A stretch of DNA of 64,000 nucleotides from assembly GCA_005656395.1 (NCBI GenBank), contig SRSI01000077.1, positions 1,178,001 to 1,242,000 on the forward strand, in the 5' to 3' direction. This document shows, piece after piece, positions 48,164 through 62,800 of this stretch. The notes under the pieces were generated by a model. The model saw only the letters and a list, made by a program, of their open reading frames with translations. It made no database searches and was not told the origin of the DNA. Within the stretch, counting starts at the first letter, position 1; each line of letters starts with the position of its first letter. The translations under genes and the position numbers were made by a program. The stretch comes from Strongyloides papillosus. Its lineage: Eukaryota; Nematoda; Chromadorea; Rhabditida; Strongyloididae.

Positions 48164-50143
48164 TTACTTATCATAATTTCCTAATATAACTTTATCACTA
48201 ACACATTTGTTTCCATTTCTAAAAAAGGGAGGACAACAAGCAACTTGTTCATTACAGATTTTCAATTTATCTTGAATTTGCTGACAATTGTCATTTCTAA
48301 TACAATTTCTTTGAAGCGTCTCCCATTTTAAACATTGTGGATCTTCTGGACAGGTTTCTGTATTACAACTGGAGAATTCTTGACTTCTTCCATGGCATTC
48401 TGAACTTTTACATATCCTTGTACGAGAACGAATTCCACATGCTCCACAACTTCTACTGCATTCACTCCAACTTCCCCAATCACTCCAAATATTGAATCCA
48501 CTAACAGTTGTTGGTTTAATAGTTGTAACTGTAGAAATAGTATTACTGATACTTTTTGGTTTTTTCACTGTAAATTTGTAACCAATTCTAAAGCCAACAT
48601 CACTACCAATTTGAGATCTAAAAACAACAGCTATTTGATTACCTTCTGATATGAAACTATCCTTTGGTTTTTCATTGCAACAAAATCTTACTCCAGTATT
48701 TCTTTGATCCTTCTGTAACTTTATTTCAACATAATCCATACAAGTACTTGTACATAAAAAAGCAAAATCATCTACAAACATAACTTCAATTCTTTTTCCG
48801 ACTGGAGCTGAAATTATCCAACTACACATCTGATCTTCAACATAACCACCATCTTCATAATTTGGACTTTGAATGTACTTCCAATAGGATGTAGTAGTCA
48901 GTACTCCTCCACAATCAGCATTAATTGACTTCTCATTTTCATTACACAATATGGAACCATAGCCATGAGGACAAATACAAGAGTTACAATGTGATGGGTG
49001 AATATACCCACCATTTTTACATTTTAATTTATTTCCATGACACCTATCTGATCTTGAACAGACGTTTTAATAAATAACTGTTAAAATACTACTTACCTTT
49101 ACAATATGCTTTATTAATAATTTCTAAATCAAAAAATGACAATTTTTCTCTTTGTCCTATAGTCATTTGATAAAGAGGATTTTTAGTAATTAATGTTCTA
49201 GTGATACCATCAATAGAAAAAGCAGTTGGTCCATAATGCATAACACTACCTAAATCATATGGTATTCCAAGTGTATTTATATCATCTTCCGTTCTAACTT
49301 CAAAATCTGCCAAATATGATGGTAAAATGTAATCCCTAACAAAATGTATAAAGTTAACAGCATCTGGTCTTGATTGTTGGTGCCAAAGACCTAGAGCATG
49401 TCCAATTTCATGTTCAATAACACCAATTCTTTCACAACCCTCACCAATAGATATTCCTTGTCTACCACCAAATTTACCTATCATAGAATAACAACCTTGT
49501 CCTTTAAAAAATTCTATATAATCATCATCTTCCGGTTGTTGAATATTTTGAAATGTTATACATGAGTTATCTTCCCAATACTGAATTCCTTCAATAATTT
49601 GAGAAATAGTAAAAAAAGTTAACGATTCATGAAATCTATATTTTATTGGCATCTTATCCCATATAACTTCTTTGTCACTAGTTAAACTTCTAACTTTTCT
49701 CTTATTTAAATTATCTAACAATTGCTTAGCCTGCCTTGTTGATAAAAAAATATCTCCTTCAAAAAGAAATTTAGACAATTCTGGTTTTGTTTTTGGTTGA
49801 GCAGCCGAGATGACAATGGATTTTTTTTTGTCTTTAATAGCCTTAAAAAAATTATATTATAAATGATAAAAATTACATCTTTACTAAAAGTCCTATTTCC
49901 ATAAACTTTTTTATGCATCAGAATATGAATTTTTTCTAAAATTTCAGATAATTGACTGATTCTTCCGCTGTCAGTACTAAAATGATCCTTTAATTCCTTA
50001 ATAACATCCGAAGTTTTTGAATAAGACGTTGTTACTTCTTCAGCACTAACATTATTCCTTCCAAATTTTTCTTTCGTAAATCCAAAAGTAAAAAACAAAA
50101 AAATAATATAAATCCTCCTTTTAAAAATGATGGAAGAGAGCAT
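48164..50143 (-). CDS. Astacin metalloprotease with EGF, CUB and TSP1 domains
   Basis: Three exons on the minus strand: 50143-49877, 49841-49097 and 49047-48164 (introns 35 and 49 bases), giving 631 residues. Order: signal peptide (IYIIFLFFTFGF), propeptide with the astacin aspartate switch FEGD at about 115-118, a basic maturation site (NKRKVR), catalytic domain with zinc motif HEIGHALGLWH beginning at His233 and Met-turn SVMHYG at Met290, an EGF-like module, a CUB domain (CGGVLTTTSYWKYIQSPNY), a TSP1 repeat (WSDWGSWSECSRSCGACGIR) and a Cys-rich tail (CLKWETLQRNC...CCPPF). This is the nematode subgroup V layout (NAS-33 to -38), used in hatching and moulting; astacins are also expanded in Strongyloides. 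Exon 3 uses the second of two nearby AGs, the only one that keeps the EGF frame. Orthology to one NAS is not claimed. Confidence 0.93.
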
Positions 50144-50845
50144 AATTTAAAATATAAATTAAACATAAAAATATCCTTCTCTAACATTAATTGATCAAAA
50201 GTGAATATATATCCATACAAATAATTAATTTAATTATAGATTTTCTTTCTCATTTCTAATTAACCACCTTAGGTAATTAATTATAATATATTTTCTTTTT
50301 ATCTATTAAACAATATCATCTTAACATATTTGATATCCCTTTTAAAAAAAAAGATATTTAAAAGTGATTTATTTTAATCAAGATTTATAATTATAATTAA
50401 TATCACTCTAATAAACTTTTTTTTAATATAAATGTATTTACTAATGTTTGAGAGAATGTTAATGGTAAATCATATAGATTTACTTAAAAAGGAAGTTGAC
50501 TCTCTTTTATTTATTAATAATGTCTTTTTTAATTTTTATCTAATAAATTATAGTATATATAAATTATAACATTTTATAGTGTAAATTTTATTTAATGAAA
50601 GTAATTTTTAAAAAAAGTATTTTTTGGTAAAAGTAAATTTTTTTAAAAAATTTGATTTTTATATAATATGTAGTATATATTCTGAATGTTAAGATATAGT
50701 TGTATTATTTTTTATGAGCAAGTAGTTTTTTCATCATATCATTCGAAAATTATATTTCTTGTTTCTTCATAGAAGTATGGCGTATAATTTCTGATAAAAA
50801 ATATTCCAAAAATCCGGTTTAAAAAATTTCATCTGTTAAATGTTT
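50144..50845. other. Intergenic, no gene seen
   Basis: 702 bases, AT-rich; upstream region of the astacin gene and 3' flank of the large gene. Confidence 0.45.
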
Positions 50846-53800
50846 TTAATGAGCTTGTTCTCTGTGGAAACTGTAACTATGAGATTGCTCTCTAAAATCA
50901 GTGGGTACTCCATCACGGTTTAATCGTCTCCCAGAATTTCCTTTAACACTACGACTATATTCTTCATACCCACCAGGGATTTGTTCAACACGGTGTTCAT
51001 AGTCATTTATGTTTCCATTTCCATTATTAAGGGGTACAAGAAGTGAATCACGGAATTCGTTTTCAAGTTTAGACATTTCTTCATCATGTCTTCTACCATA
51101 AGCATGGTTTCCATTTTGATTTCTTTGATCACTCCAATCAGCATAAGAATGAGATTTTGAAATTGGTCGATATTGACTTTCCATTCCCATTTGTGAAGCA
51201 CTTCTATGTGGTGGTGGAATTGGAGGTTCACCATGTCTTCTTGGTAATGTTGGTGGAAACTCAACAAAAGGTTGAGTTGGTGGATTTCTATAATAAGAAC
51301 CATAATATCCTCCATTGCTATCTCTGAAAACATCTCTTGTTGAGTAACTTTTATGCATTCCATATCCAGCATTAGAATTACGTCGATGTCCACGATTATC
51401 GTATGTATATGACTCACGAATTTCTCCATTTGGATTATATCTAACATCACCACGACGAAGGGAATCTGAAAGACTACTATCATAACGTCCTTGTTGATTC
51501 ATCATTCTTCCATTCATATAATGGTATTGGCCGTCATTATGGCCATTTTCATAATCACGTCTAGTTGTTGAAGAACGATTGTAACTTTCATAACCAGGAT
51601 AATATCCAATAGGAAGTAAACCATTTCTATTCATTGAAGAACTTCTATGACCTAAAAAAATGTTTGTTACTTTTATGTTGTTTAAAAAAAGGGAAAGAAA
51701 TTGCAGTGAAAAAAAAGCAAGGACAGAATGTTAGTGAAAATTTAAAAAAATACTAACTATAATTATAGTAAGCTTCATTAGCAGCAGCATACGCACTTTT
51801 AACAGCATCATTTAATTCCTCGGATGTATATCTTCTTTTTTTATAATAGTAATTTGTTATTTTTTTATCTCCAGTTGAGGAAGATCTATGTAAAGCTTTT
51901 AATTGTTTTGCTTCCTCACGAATTTCATTTTCTTCTTCGGCTGAAAGAACCTTACGACGCTCTTTCAAATTGTCTAAGTACATATGTTAGGATTATATAA
52001 AAAATATTAAGAAAAAAGAACACAAATTTAGAAAACAAAAAAATATTAATGACAGTGAATTAAAATTAAAGACTTATAAAGCATTTAAAAACATACCTCC
52101 ACTGTAGTGATTCTCAGTCATATAGTGATCATCATGGTGATACCTGTGAGAACGATGCTTCTTTTCTCTTCTTTGTACTCTTCTTTCAACTTCTTCTGTT
52201 CTTCTAGTTTCTTCAATTCTTTTTATGGTTTCAGTAACTCTTGGTTTTGTAACAACAGGCTTAATTATACCTTTTGGCTTATCATCCTGAAAAAAATATC
52301 GTTAATATTATTTTTTAAAGATAGAAAAAAGGAAGCTAGTGGCACCTTAAGGTGGATAATAGTAGTGGTTAACTTTTCTGGTGTTGAGTAATTAGGAGAA
52401 TGTGAGGTAGAAGAGTTATGACGCCTAGTAGCACTAGAAGATAGTGGAAGTGGAACTCTAACCGTGGGTGGAGATAGTGATTCTTTGGTAATATGAACCG
52501 GTTTTTGAACAATATTTTCAATTCTTTCATTTCCTTGTCTGACATTTGAAGATTCATGGTCATTACGAACCTTGATGCGAGAATAGGTTTCTGTAAATTC
52601 TCGAACGATTGGTTCGGTCTATAAAAGTGAGTAAATTAATATTGTGATTTCGTGAATAGTGTGTTTTTGTGGTATAAAAAATTTACACCATTATATATTT
52701 TTTATAGATAATGTTATATTTATTAGTGATAATAAAATAATGTTATTTTTTAAAAAGCAAAGCATTACATTGTAAGTAGTAAAAAATCTGTGCACACAAA
52801 CCTCTGTTGTTGTTAATACAGAATTAGTAACACTGCTATTGGATCTATTGTAACGTTTCTCTACGTTATTAGTTCGGATTTTTAGAATGCTAGGTGAATC
52901 TTTAATTGTACCTCCATTTACACTAACAATACTTCTAGGGGAAAAAGAATTGTTAAACTGCCAATTTGTTGAAGAAGCATCTGTTACATAACCGGACCGA
53001 TCAGCTGCTGCATTCAGGGTTAATGGAGAAGGAGCTGTCTCAGTTGAGATACGAGATTCAAGCATTTCTCTTAGTTGTTCCTATATTAGAAAAAGCAAAA
53101 TGTTAGTAAAAAATTTGTTAAATTAATATTAAAAAAATTAGAAATGTTATTAAAGAAACTATTATTTCTAAAAAGTTAAAAATTTTAAGAATGTTAAATG
53201 AACCTTATACATATCAGGTACTGGTTCCGGATCAGTTTTAATAATTTCAGATGACACTAATTTGAAATCTTTTTTTAAACCTTTAGACCGTTCGATTAAA
53301 TTCTTATTAAGTTTGGAAAGTTCGTCCAGATCATCCTAAGTAAAAAAAAGCATTGGTTAATATAATTAGAGAAAACAATTAGTAGTTGTTAAATTTTTTC
53401 AAACCTTTAGTTATTTTTTAGTACTTTTAAATATCATAAATATATTTTTAAAATTTTTACAACCAAAACATACCTTCCTTGGAGCTTCACTAACTTGCTA
53501 AAATTATATATTAATGATAACACGAAAATATACATTTAAACATTAAACAAAAGCATTGGATACAAGCACATATATATTTATATTTTTTTTATAAAAAAAA
53601 TGTCTAAACGATTAATATATTTATCTATCCTGAAAAATAATATTTTTTTTTCTAAAATTATACCTTTAAATAATTATTTCATATTTAATGTGTTATAAAA
53701 TTTTTCTGATTCAAATTACATAGATTTAGAAATATAATTCTTATTTTGGCAATAACTGAATAATGTTTATCAAAGTTCTTGATTTTATTTTATATACATG

Positions 53801-56800
53801 TTAATTTCTTTTGTCATTTTTTCTACAGCACAATATCCTATTTTAAATTATTTTATTATAATTTAGAGATACCTGGATCCATTTGGTGAAATTAGACTAC
53901 TTGGTTGTCTATGAATTGGTGGTGGTATTAAGGTATTTCCATGATGAGATTTTCTTGTTGGTAAGGGTCTCATTAAATTAACTGGAACTGATTGTCGACC
54001 ACCATGAATGACGTTTTGTGCTGAGACAGCTTTTTGCATCAATTGTTGAGCCATTCTCTTGGTTTGTCCTGGATTTTGAGGTGGTGGGGATCTTGGTGAA
54101 ACTGCTAGATATCCTGATAAAGGAGATAATGGTCTCTAAAGATAAAAAATTGTTATTACAATACAATACCTTATAGTAATAAAAGAAGTGATAAAAGTGT
54201 TATAATAACAAAAATAATGTGTTAAAAAATGAGGTTTTTTGGTGGAAGGTGAATATAAATCCATATTAAAGGAATGAATAATCATAGCTGACACTACGAC
54301 TTCTTCTTTTATAATTTGTTATTTTTCTATTGATATTAGGTTTCACACTATTAGATACCCTATATCCATCCGGTAATGGTTTTGGTACATATGGTCTTGC
54401 CGTATTGTAACTAGGTGGAATAGGTGAAACTTGAGCTTGAGCTAATCTAGAAGGTACCCTCCTTACAGTTGGTTCTGAAGCCATCATTGGTGTAACAGAT
54501 GCCGGTCTTTGTAAGTGATTTCTACTATTTCTAGGTTTTACAATAGGTACTTGAGTAGTCATTTGTTGATTAAGATGTTGAATTGAACCATAACTTTGAC
54601 CTGTTCTTGAATCTACTCTACGTAATAATCCAGAACCAGTAGAAGTATGTTGTAGAGGTTGTTGAGACGATTGTCCTTGATTATATGAAGTATGCTGTTT
54701 GCGGGAGTAAGAAGAACCACTATGATTAGAATGTGTTGAATCAACAGTTTGACTTGGTTGTTGATGATAACCCCCTGATGAAGAGGAGATAAGAGTCTTA
54801 AAAGAATAAAGGTGAAAAGTTATTGATAAGAAGATTAACATAAATAATATATATTAACTTAAGAGTGCAATAAATGATAAAAGTAAAGTTAATAGATTCT
54901 TTAACTCAAGAATATATAAAATAAAATTAAGTAATCACACTTACTGGGGGTACTGAAGGGGATCGATATTTTACATTGTGCATTGAAGAATGTTCTTGAG
55001 CATGCAATGTTTGTTTTTGTTGTACTGCTACTTTTTTATTTGTATTAGTTAATTTATTTACAACAATATCTTGATCTTTAATAGGAATTCGATTCAAACC
55101 TCTAGGTGCTTTTGTGCAACATTCATTTTTCCTTGATGGGTGATTCTGACACTAAGAAAAAGGAATTGGAGATGCAAAGATATATGCAGATATAGGTAAA
55201 TATAAATTAAATTTTAAAAAATATCACACAATAATAAATAATATTAAAAAAAAGATTACAAAAAGTTACACAACAACCATTAGTGATATAGTAATAATAA
55301 ATAAAGGATAAGATATTAAAACTTACAATCTCTGATGTCCTTCTTTCATGATTTGCTTTTTCAGCATACTTTTGTTGAATTAGATTAGCTTGACTTTCAA
55401 ATAAAGCAAGTCTCTTTTTAAGATTTACATTATGTGGTATATCTTTACCTTGAATTGTTGAGGAATGAGCTGGTAAATCATATATTTTTTCCCAATCATT
55501 AATCTCTTCTTGTTCTCTACCTAAATCATGAACACTTTGGCTTCGACCCATTGGTGTTCCTCTTCTTGATGGTGAATCTATTCCATGAAAATTTCTTTCA
55601 TGTATTATTTGAATATCTTCCTCTTCAGTACCATAACTAGGATCATCAGTTAAATTTGAATGTGATTGATGAAGTCTTCTTTTAACTATTTTTATACCAT
55701 TTGGAGCATGTGGATAAAAACCTCCTGAAGGAGTATGCCTAATAGCTTTAAATACAGGAGATGGTCTATGACTTCCATCTGGAGTTGGTTTAATAAGATG
55801 TTTTGTTTGTCTTTTATTAACTTCATCAAGTGTTTGAAGACCTCCAAATCTCACTGGAGAAATTGGGGGAGAATTTTGTGGAGTAAAATTTTTATTTTCT
55901 TTCTTATAACCTGGATCATTAACAATTGGAGCCCATTTATATTCATCAGCATTGTCTTGTGGAGGTGAGTACACATTTGAGTTACCTCTACTTATTCCTT
56001 CAGCATCAATATTAAGAGGTTTTCTAAGTTGTGGCCATATATATGGTTCATCAGGTGGTGGTTGCCAACGTTTTCCAATTCTTACAATCTCTGGAGGTTT
56101 ATCTGGTTTTTCAATAAATGTTTCGCGTCTCTTTAAAATATCAATATCATATTGATCTTTTTCTAACAAAACATCAGAAGTAATAATTTCATTTTTTTCA
56201 ATATTCTTTTTTTCATTTGAATCTAAAACATATGTTCTCTTCCACGTAGGATTAGAATTTGGTGATATTCCATTTCCAGTTGTAAACAGAGGGTTATCAA
56301 CAGACATAGCACTGATAGGTCTTGTCTCATATATACGAAGATTATGCTGATCTGACGGTGAAATATATGATTCATGCATACTATTTTTCACTAATTCATT
56401 AACCTCATGTTGATATATTTGTTGATTTTCAATTTTATTTGAATATTCTTGGAAATTTTTCCCTTCCTCTACATACTTTTCATTTTCCATCATTTTTTGT
56501 TGTTGTTCAAATAGTTTTTGTTGTTGAATTTGTATTGCTTTTAATTGTTTTTCTATATATTTTCTTTTTTCTTCCTCACGTTTAGACATAGCCTCATATT
56601 CTAATTGTTTTTGTCTTTCAAATTCTCTTCTTCTTTCTGGATCATACATGCTTTTAGCCATAGCTGATGATGGACGTGAACGTTCCTCATTACTTTTTGT
56701 GGGCAATGGTGGCCATATTACAACTCCATTATTATGAATAGGATTATCATTATCTGTAAATTTTGTATCATTATTTAATTCCATTTCTGATGTTGATATT

Positions 56801-59800
56801 TCTTTAGTCATAGTATGTTGTTTACTAATATATATTGGTTGATTATATTCATTATTTTGCCTTATGATTGGTATTTCTTGTTCTCTTGTATAAGGAGTAT
56901 GATGATTATTAGTTAAATTATTTCTTGAAATTTCTTCTAAATTAAAGAATGGTCCATTAAATGAAGCTACAGGATATTTTGGCACTCTACTTTGGCTACT
57001 ACTTCTTTGTCTATGCTTTTTAAGATTTTCATGCATTATCCTAATTCTTTCTTCTTCATCAAGCATTTCAAAAGTTGTACTAACACTACGTGGTTGTGGT
57101 GAAATAGTTTGGTTTCTGGGATCAAGATGTTGAGATTTATCCATGGATTTTTGTATACCTCCTGGATTTAACGTAGAGGTTGTACTTTGATGTACTTGTG
57201 CATCTTGATAATGCTGATATGAATAACCCGTTTCCTGTTCCTGATATTGAGTTGAAGTTTTATAATTTTGCTTCAATATTGGTTTGGGTAGGTTTTGTGT
57301 CTGAATATGAAGTTGTCTATCAATTGTTGGAGACATTATTCTTTCATGAAACTCATGTTCTGGTTGTTTTTGTGGTATATGACTTGGTTGAGAAGCTTGT
57401 GAAACTTTTTCTGGCAAAATTAATTGTTGTTTTTGATAATTTACCCGACTACTACTGTTACTGTCTCCAAGTGTTGTTTTTTGATATGGTGATTTTTGTG
57501 ATATACTAAAGGTGGGAGTATGATTCGGTCCCTGAATTTCACGTTTTATTTCTTCAACTTCTTCGAAAGTTGTTCGTCGTTCCTATAAATAAGAAAAAAT
57601 AAAAGTTAATAATAGTTAGATTATTTTAACAACCAAAATATTTTTATGTAAATTAATGGAATGGAGAGAGTTTCTTTCATCTTCTCCTTCACTACCACCC
57701 TCTTCACGTGGTACCTCAACAATATTTGGTAAAGTTGGTGAAACAAGTTGACTCCTTAAATGATGACTAAGCGTAGAAGAATTCCTATTTAAATTATTAG
57801 TTAATGGTGATGTTTTGTGTCTATTATGTTTTAATTGATCTTGCTTAATTTGCTCAAAATATACATTTTTTAATTTTTGTATATGACTCTTTCCAGAACC
57901 GTTATCTGCGGCATAAAATATATTAGACTGTGACATATGTATCACCTATTCCCGTTTTTTAATTTTTTCTTAAAAATTTCGACAAATTAAATAATTTAAA
58001 AATAGATAGTTAATAAAATATACAAAAATTAGTACAAATTGTGTCTAATTTTACAAACAAAATACAATATCTTTTGTTTTATAAAACTTAAAGAATGCGT
58101 GTAGGTATGACAATGAAGAGATGAGTGAAACCCCTACGCAAGATTAACGTTAATACCTCTTTTGTAGAAGTCTTTAAATAGTTTTTTCTCTTTATAACTA
58201 ATGATTCATAATAGTGATAAAAATGTACAGATATATTACTCCTCAAATGTAAAATTTACAGTTTAAGATAATTTTTGAAAGTAAAATAATAATAATACTA
58301 ACTACGCAAGCGCTTATACATTTAGGTATTATTGTTGTTACAGCTTGCTTACGTTTTAAGAGCTTTTGTGCATACAAAATATTAAATACAATCATTAATA
58401 TATTAGTTTGGGACTAAGAGGTAGGATAGAGACATTCAGATATACTGATCACTAACAGTCCATACACAATTGTTAAAATATTTTATTATATAATATATAT
58501 ATATCGTTTTGTGAGACATAAAATTATTCTACATAGGGACCTCTAGATATTTTGAGATGCAGTATATCACCTAATCTTTGATTATAGAATATATATATAT
58601 ATATATATATACAACCTGATAAAAAGAATTCAAAATCAGACTAGACTTTTCATAAATTTTTTGCTTATTTACGAGGGACTAACATATTGTTTTCTAAAAA
58701 ATTATTACACAATAATAATAATAAACAAAGAAATTTTATTGGATTTTTCATAACGACAATATAAATAAGCTACCAAATATTGCCTTACCACGTATCAAAT
58801 TAATATTTACATTTTTTTCTTTTGATTAAAAAAAAACTTACTGTGTATTTACTTAGATGAAGTTGTTTTTTATGATTCCAAATAATTGGATCTCCACCTT
58901 TGTCTGGTCTTCCCTCTTCAGATGCAAAAAGATCCTACAAAAAATACATCATAATATTATATAAATTAGTTGATAGAATCTATATTAAAATTATAAATTT
59001 AAAGAAAAAATATAAAGACTAGTATAAATATCTAATAATGTATAAACTTTTTATTAAATTTTTACTTTTTTTTTAGCTCATCTAAAATAATACTTTCTCC
59101 ACCACTTACTCTACATCTTTCTCTTTTAAATAGTATAAACAAAATTTTTAAAAGTTACCGTTATAAAGTTAAATAGAAAACTTTTAATTACACTTACTTT
59201 ATCTTTCTCTGGTAACCCTTCCAGTCCTTCACTCATATTTTTTGAAGAAAAGTTACTAAACAAAGACATTCGGGAGGATGTTTTATCTATATTATCAGCA
59301 CTAATTGTTCTCCCAGATAATGATTGAGGTGTATTATTTGAAAGAACATTTTGAAGATATCGATTCTTACGTAGTCGTATTAACCAACCAGGATCCTGAG
59401 AACGAGAACGTGCATGAACATTTGTTTGATCATTATTATCTATATTTGGCATTGGTTTACTTCTCAAATCACTCATTGACTTAGCTCTTGTGAAATAAAC
59501 TTGCTATAAAAAGATAATATATAAGATAAAAGAAATTGAAATTAAAATCTTACATGCCATATCAAAGGGTAAAATTGTTTTGCATGGATAAATTAATAAG
59601 TAGTGATAGTAAATAATAAGAATAATAAATGATAAGTACACATATATGTGCACTTTATTTTCCAATCGTTTAGACATATATTTTATTACATTTATTAAAA
59701 AGCTAGGATACAAGCAATGGACGAAGTTTTAATAAAACAAGGACAATAATAGGAAGCACAAAGGGAAAACTTACCTTTTGAAGTGTTTCAATGGCCTAAA

Positions 59801-62800
59801 AAACAATAAATTAAAATTTTGATCAAACATCATTATATAAAACTTACATGTTTCATTTGTTCCAATTCACGAAGACTTTCACTATGATCTTGTTTTGGTC
59901 CAGGCCAATCAGGTTTATCCCATGGCTTATTAGCATCTTTTTCAGTTGCCTTAAGGTAATCCTTTAATTTTGAAGCTTCCATCTCTCTATGCCTTTCAAC
60001 ACTTTCTTGCAAATAGTTTGTTGTTGTTACTGGCCTTCTTTCTAAACTCTTAAATCTTTTTTGTTCTAATGGATCTAAATTCATAAAACTTCTTTTAGTG
60101 TGTTGAGAAGGAAAATCTCCAACAAGATTTTTTTGTTGAAATATTTGTGAAGCAGGAATATTTGAATTTGTGTTGACTTTAGGATCTATAATTGTCATGC
60201 GATTATGTTCTTGACTTTCTTTAACCTTATAATCTCCAGACTGATATTGAAGATTTTGAGATGATCCATAACGTACTTCAGCTTTCTACAAATTAAAATA
60301 AATCATTAAAAATCAAAAAAATATTGGAAAAATATCAATGAAATATCAAATATACCGTTTGTTCAATACCAGACTTGTAAAATGGTGATATACCGGTAAC
60401 TGCAGTCCTTACTTCACCACCTTGTTTTGTTGATGGATTATCTTCCTAAAAATGTTTGATAAATATTTAAAATAGAAGAAATATATAAACATTTTATCAT
60501 ATTTTATTTTTCTTAACATTTGTGTATATTTCTTAAGTGAAATTACAGAATTTAAAGTCATTAAATTTTTTTAATATTTTCCATTCCATACTTACAAAAT
60601 ATTTTAGTTTTTTTTCTATATTTAATGATATTCTTTTATTACTATCATTATTTAGACTAACATTTATAGTGTTTTTTTCATCAATTTTACCATTATCAAC
60701 AAGATTTATTTTTTGATACATTTCTTCTATAATAATCTTATATATCATTTAATCATGAAAACATAACATTATTTTAGTGTTATTGTTTACAAACGAAACG
60801 TGACAAAGTATAAATGTTATTTGCAATCTTTTAATTTAATATCTTATCAAAAGAAGTCCCCTTGTCTATTCTATATATTGAGATTTATTCAATCTATATA
60901 TATACATTATATATCACTCATTTATTTATTTCTCTCAGTTCCCTAATAGTATATGTATATATGTGTACTGTCTAAACACCAGAATCATTCGAAATAGACC
61001 CACATTTTACAATAATAACTTAAAAGTACATTTAATTTTAAAGGTCATTATTTTATTTGTGTATGATCAATAGGATACTCTTTCTATATTTTCTTTTATA
61101 ATTTTCATTCCCATCATCTATTAACAAAATAAATAACTAAATTTTTAAATATCAATATTTTTAGTTTTCTATCATTTCTTCTTTATTTAACATTTTTTAT
61201 TTGACATTTTTAAAATTAATATAGTCAACTATAATCATTACAAAAATAATTATATTAATAAATCTCAATTACTATTTTTTAAAAGTAATATGTGACTATT
61301 TCTAGATTGTAATAACATTCAAACAAGAAAAAAAGTATAAATGACATTATCTTCCCTTTTAAGATCACCATTTGTACGTGGGGTAAAAATAGATTCATTT
61401 CTTAAATCAGTGGTACCATCTGGAAATAATGTCAAACTACGTCAAGCCGAAAAATCTGACTTTGATGACATCTTATCATGTATTAGTAAACGATTTCTTC
61501 TCATTGATCCTTTTATAACAAGTTTTGGGTTAAGTGAAAAAGAACTCTATCCTGTTTATGAATTTGTAGCAACAAACTCAATACAATCAGGTTGTTCTAT
61601 TGTAGCATATGATCAGAATAATGAAAAATTAGTTGGTTTCCGCCTACAGTCAATATATAAAAGAGACGATCCAGAATTGGAACAATACATTAAAATGATG
61701 CCATTACAATGTGAAAATATCAAACAATTAGGTAAGAAAAAAAATGTAACAAAGAAGTAATAAACAAAAGATAAATGAACTATTTTATAATACTTAATAG
61801 TAAATCATTTTTTAGACATGAAATAATTGTTTCTTTTTTCAGTTAACTTTACAAAAATTATACGTAAAGGAGTATGGAAATTTATTCCCATTGACATAAA
61901 TACAATATTATATAGAAGACTTATTTATATTGACAGTAATTATGAAACAAATGCTGTTGTTAAAATGATAAGTGAAAGTAACTTTGATGAGGTCTTATTT
62001 AGTCAAATGGAACTAGAAGGAGCTCTTATAGAAGCTTATACTAAAAAACAATATGATATTGTTAAATCATGGGGATACGAAACATTAAAACAAGTTGCTA
62101 TTAATGAGTTTGGAAATATTGTAAAAACTGAAGATGATACAAATTTAAATTCAAAAATAAAACTATCATATATGTTTAAAAGATTTCATTAATTATTTTT
62201 TTATCCATTAATAAAATATTTAATAAATAATATTATACAAAATATAAATACTCTCATAGATAAATAAAATATATTTACAGAAATACTAAAAATTCTAAAT
62301 CATAAAATAAAAGTATTTTTAACAAAGAAAATAATATGATCAATTAAATATATGATCATACTTCCTTTCAATCCATAATTATCTATATGGAAAATCGACA
62401 AAATCCAGGAAATAACGACAGTTATCCTATAAAGTAGATATATTTAATGTATAGATATGGCTAAAGATAAAACTATTTAAACTAATAATAACAGAAAGTT
62501 ATATTGCTTCAGTAAACAGGTATTAAATTTTTATAAAATTAATGTCCATCTATTCTATATATGGCTATATTGTCAATTATATTAATTTTATGGAAGAAAA
62601 CAGTTACTATATTTATATATACAGACAAAATTTTATAAAATAACAATCAAATGGCTATTTTAAATACCTCACAATGAATAATTCTTTGGAAGTTGTAAAA
62701 AAAGTATTTATATATAAAAATTTTTAAATAAAATTATTTAACAATTTTAATATCAAAAAAAACTTACTGGTTTTGGTGGTGTTCCTTCAACAACACGTTC

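Noticed and set aside
51007..51483. 158-codon frame overlapping the last exon of the giant gene
   Set aside because: It is a shifted-frame shadow; the main frame is continuous with upstream exons in phase.
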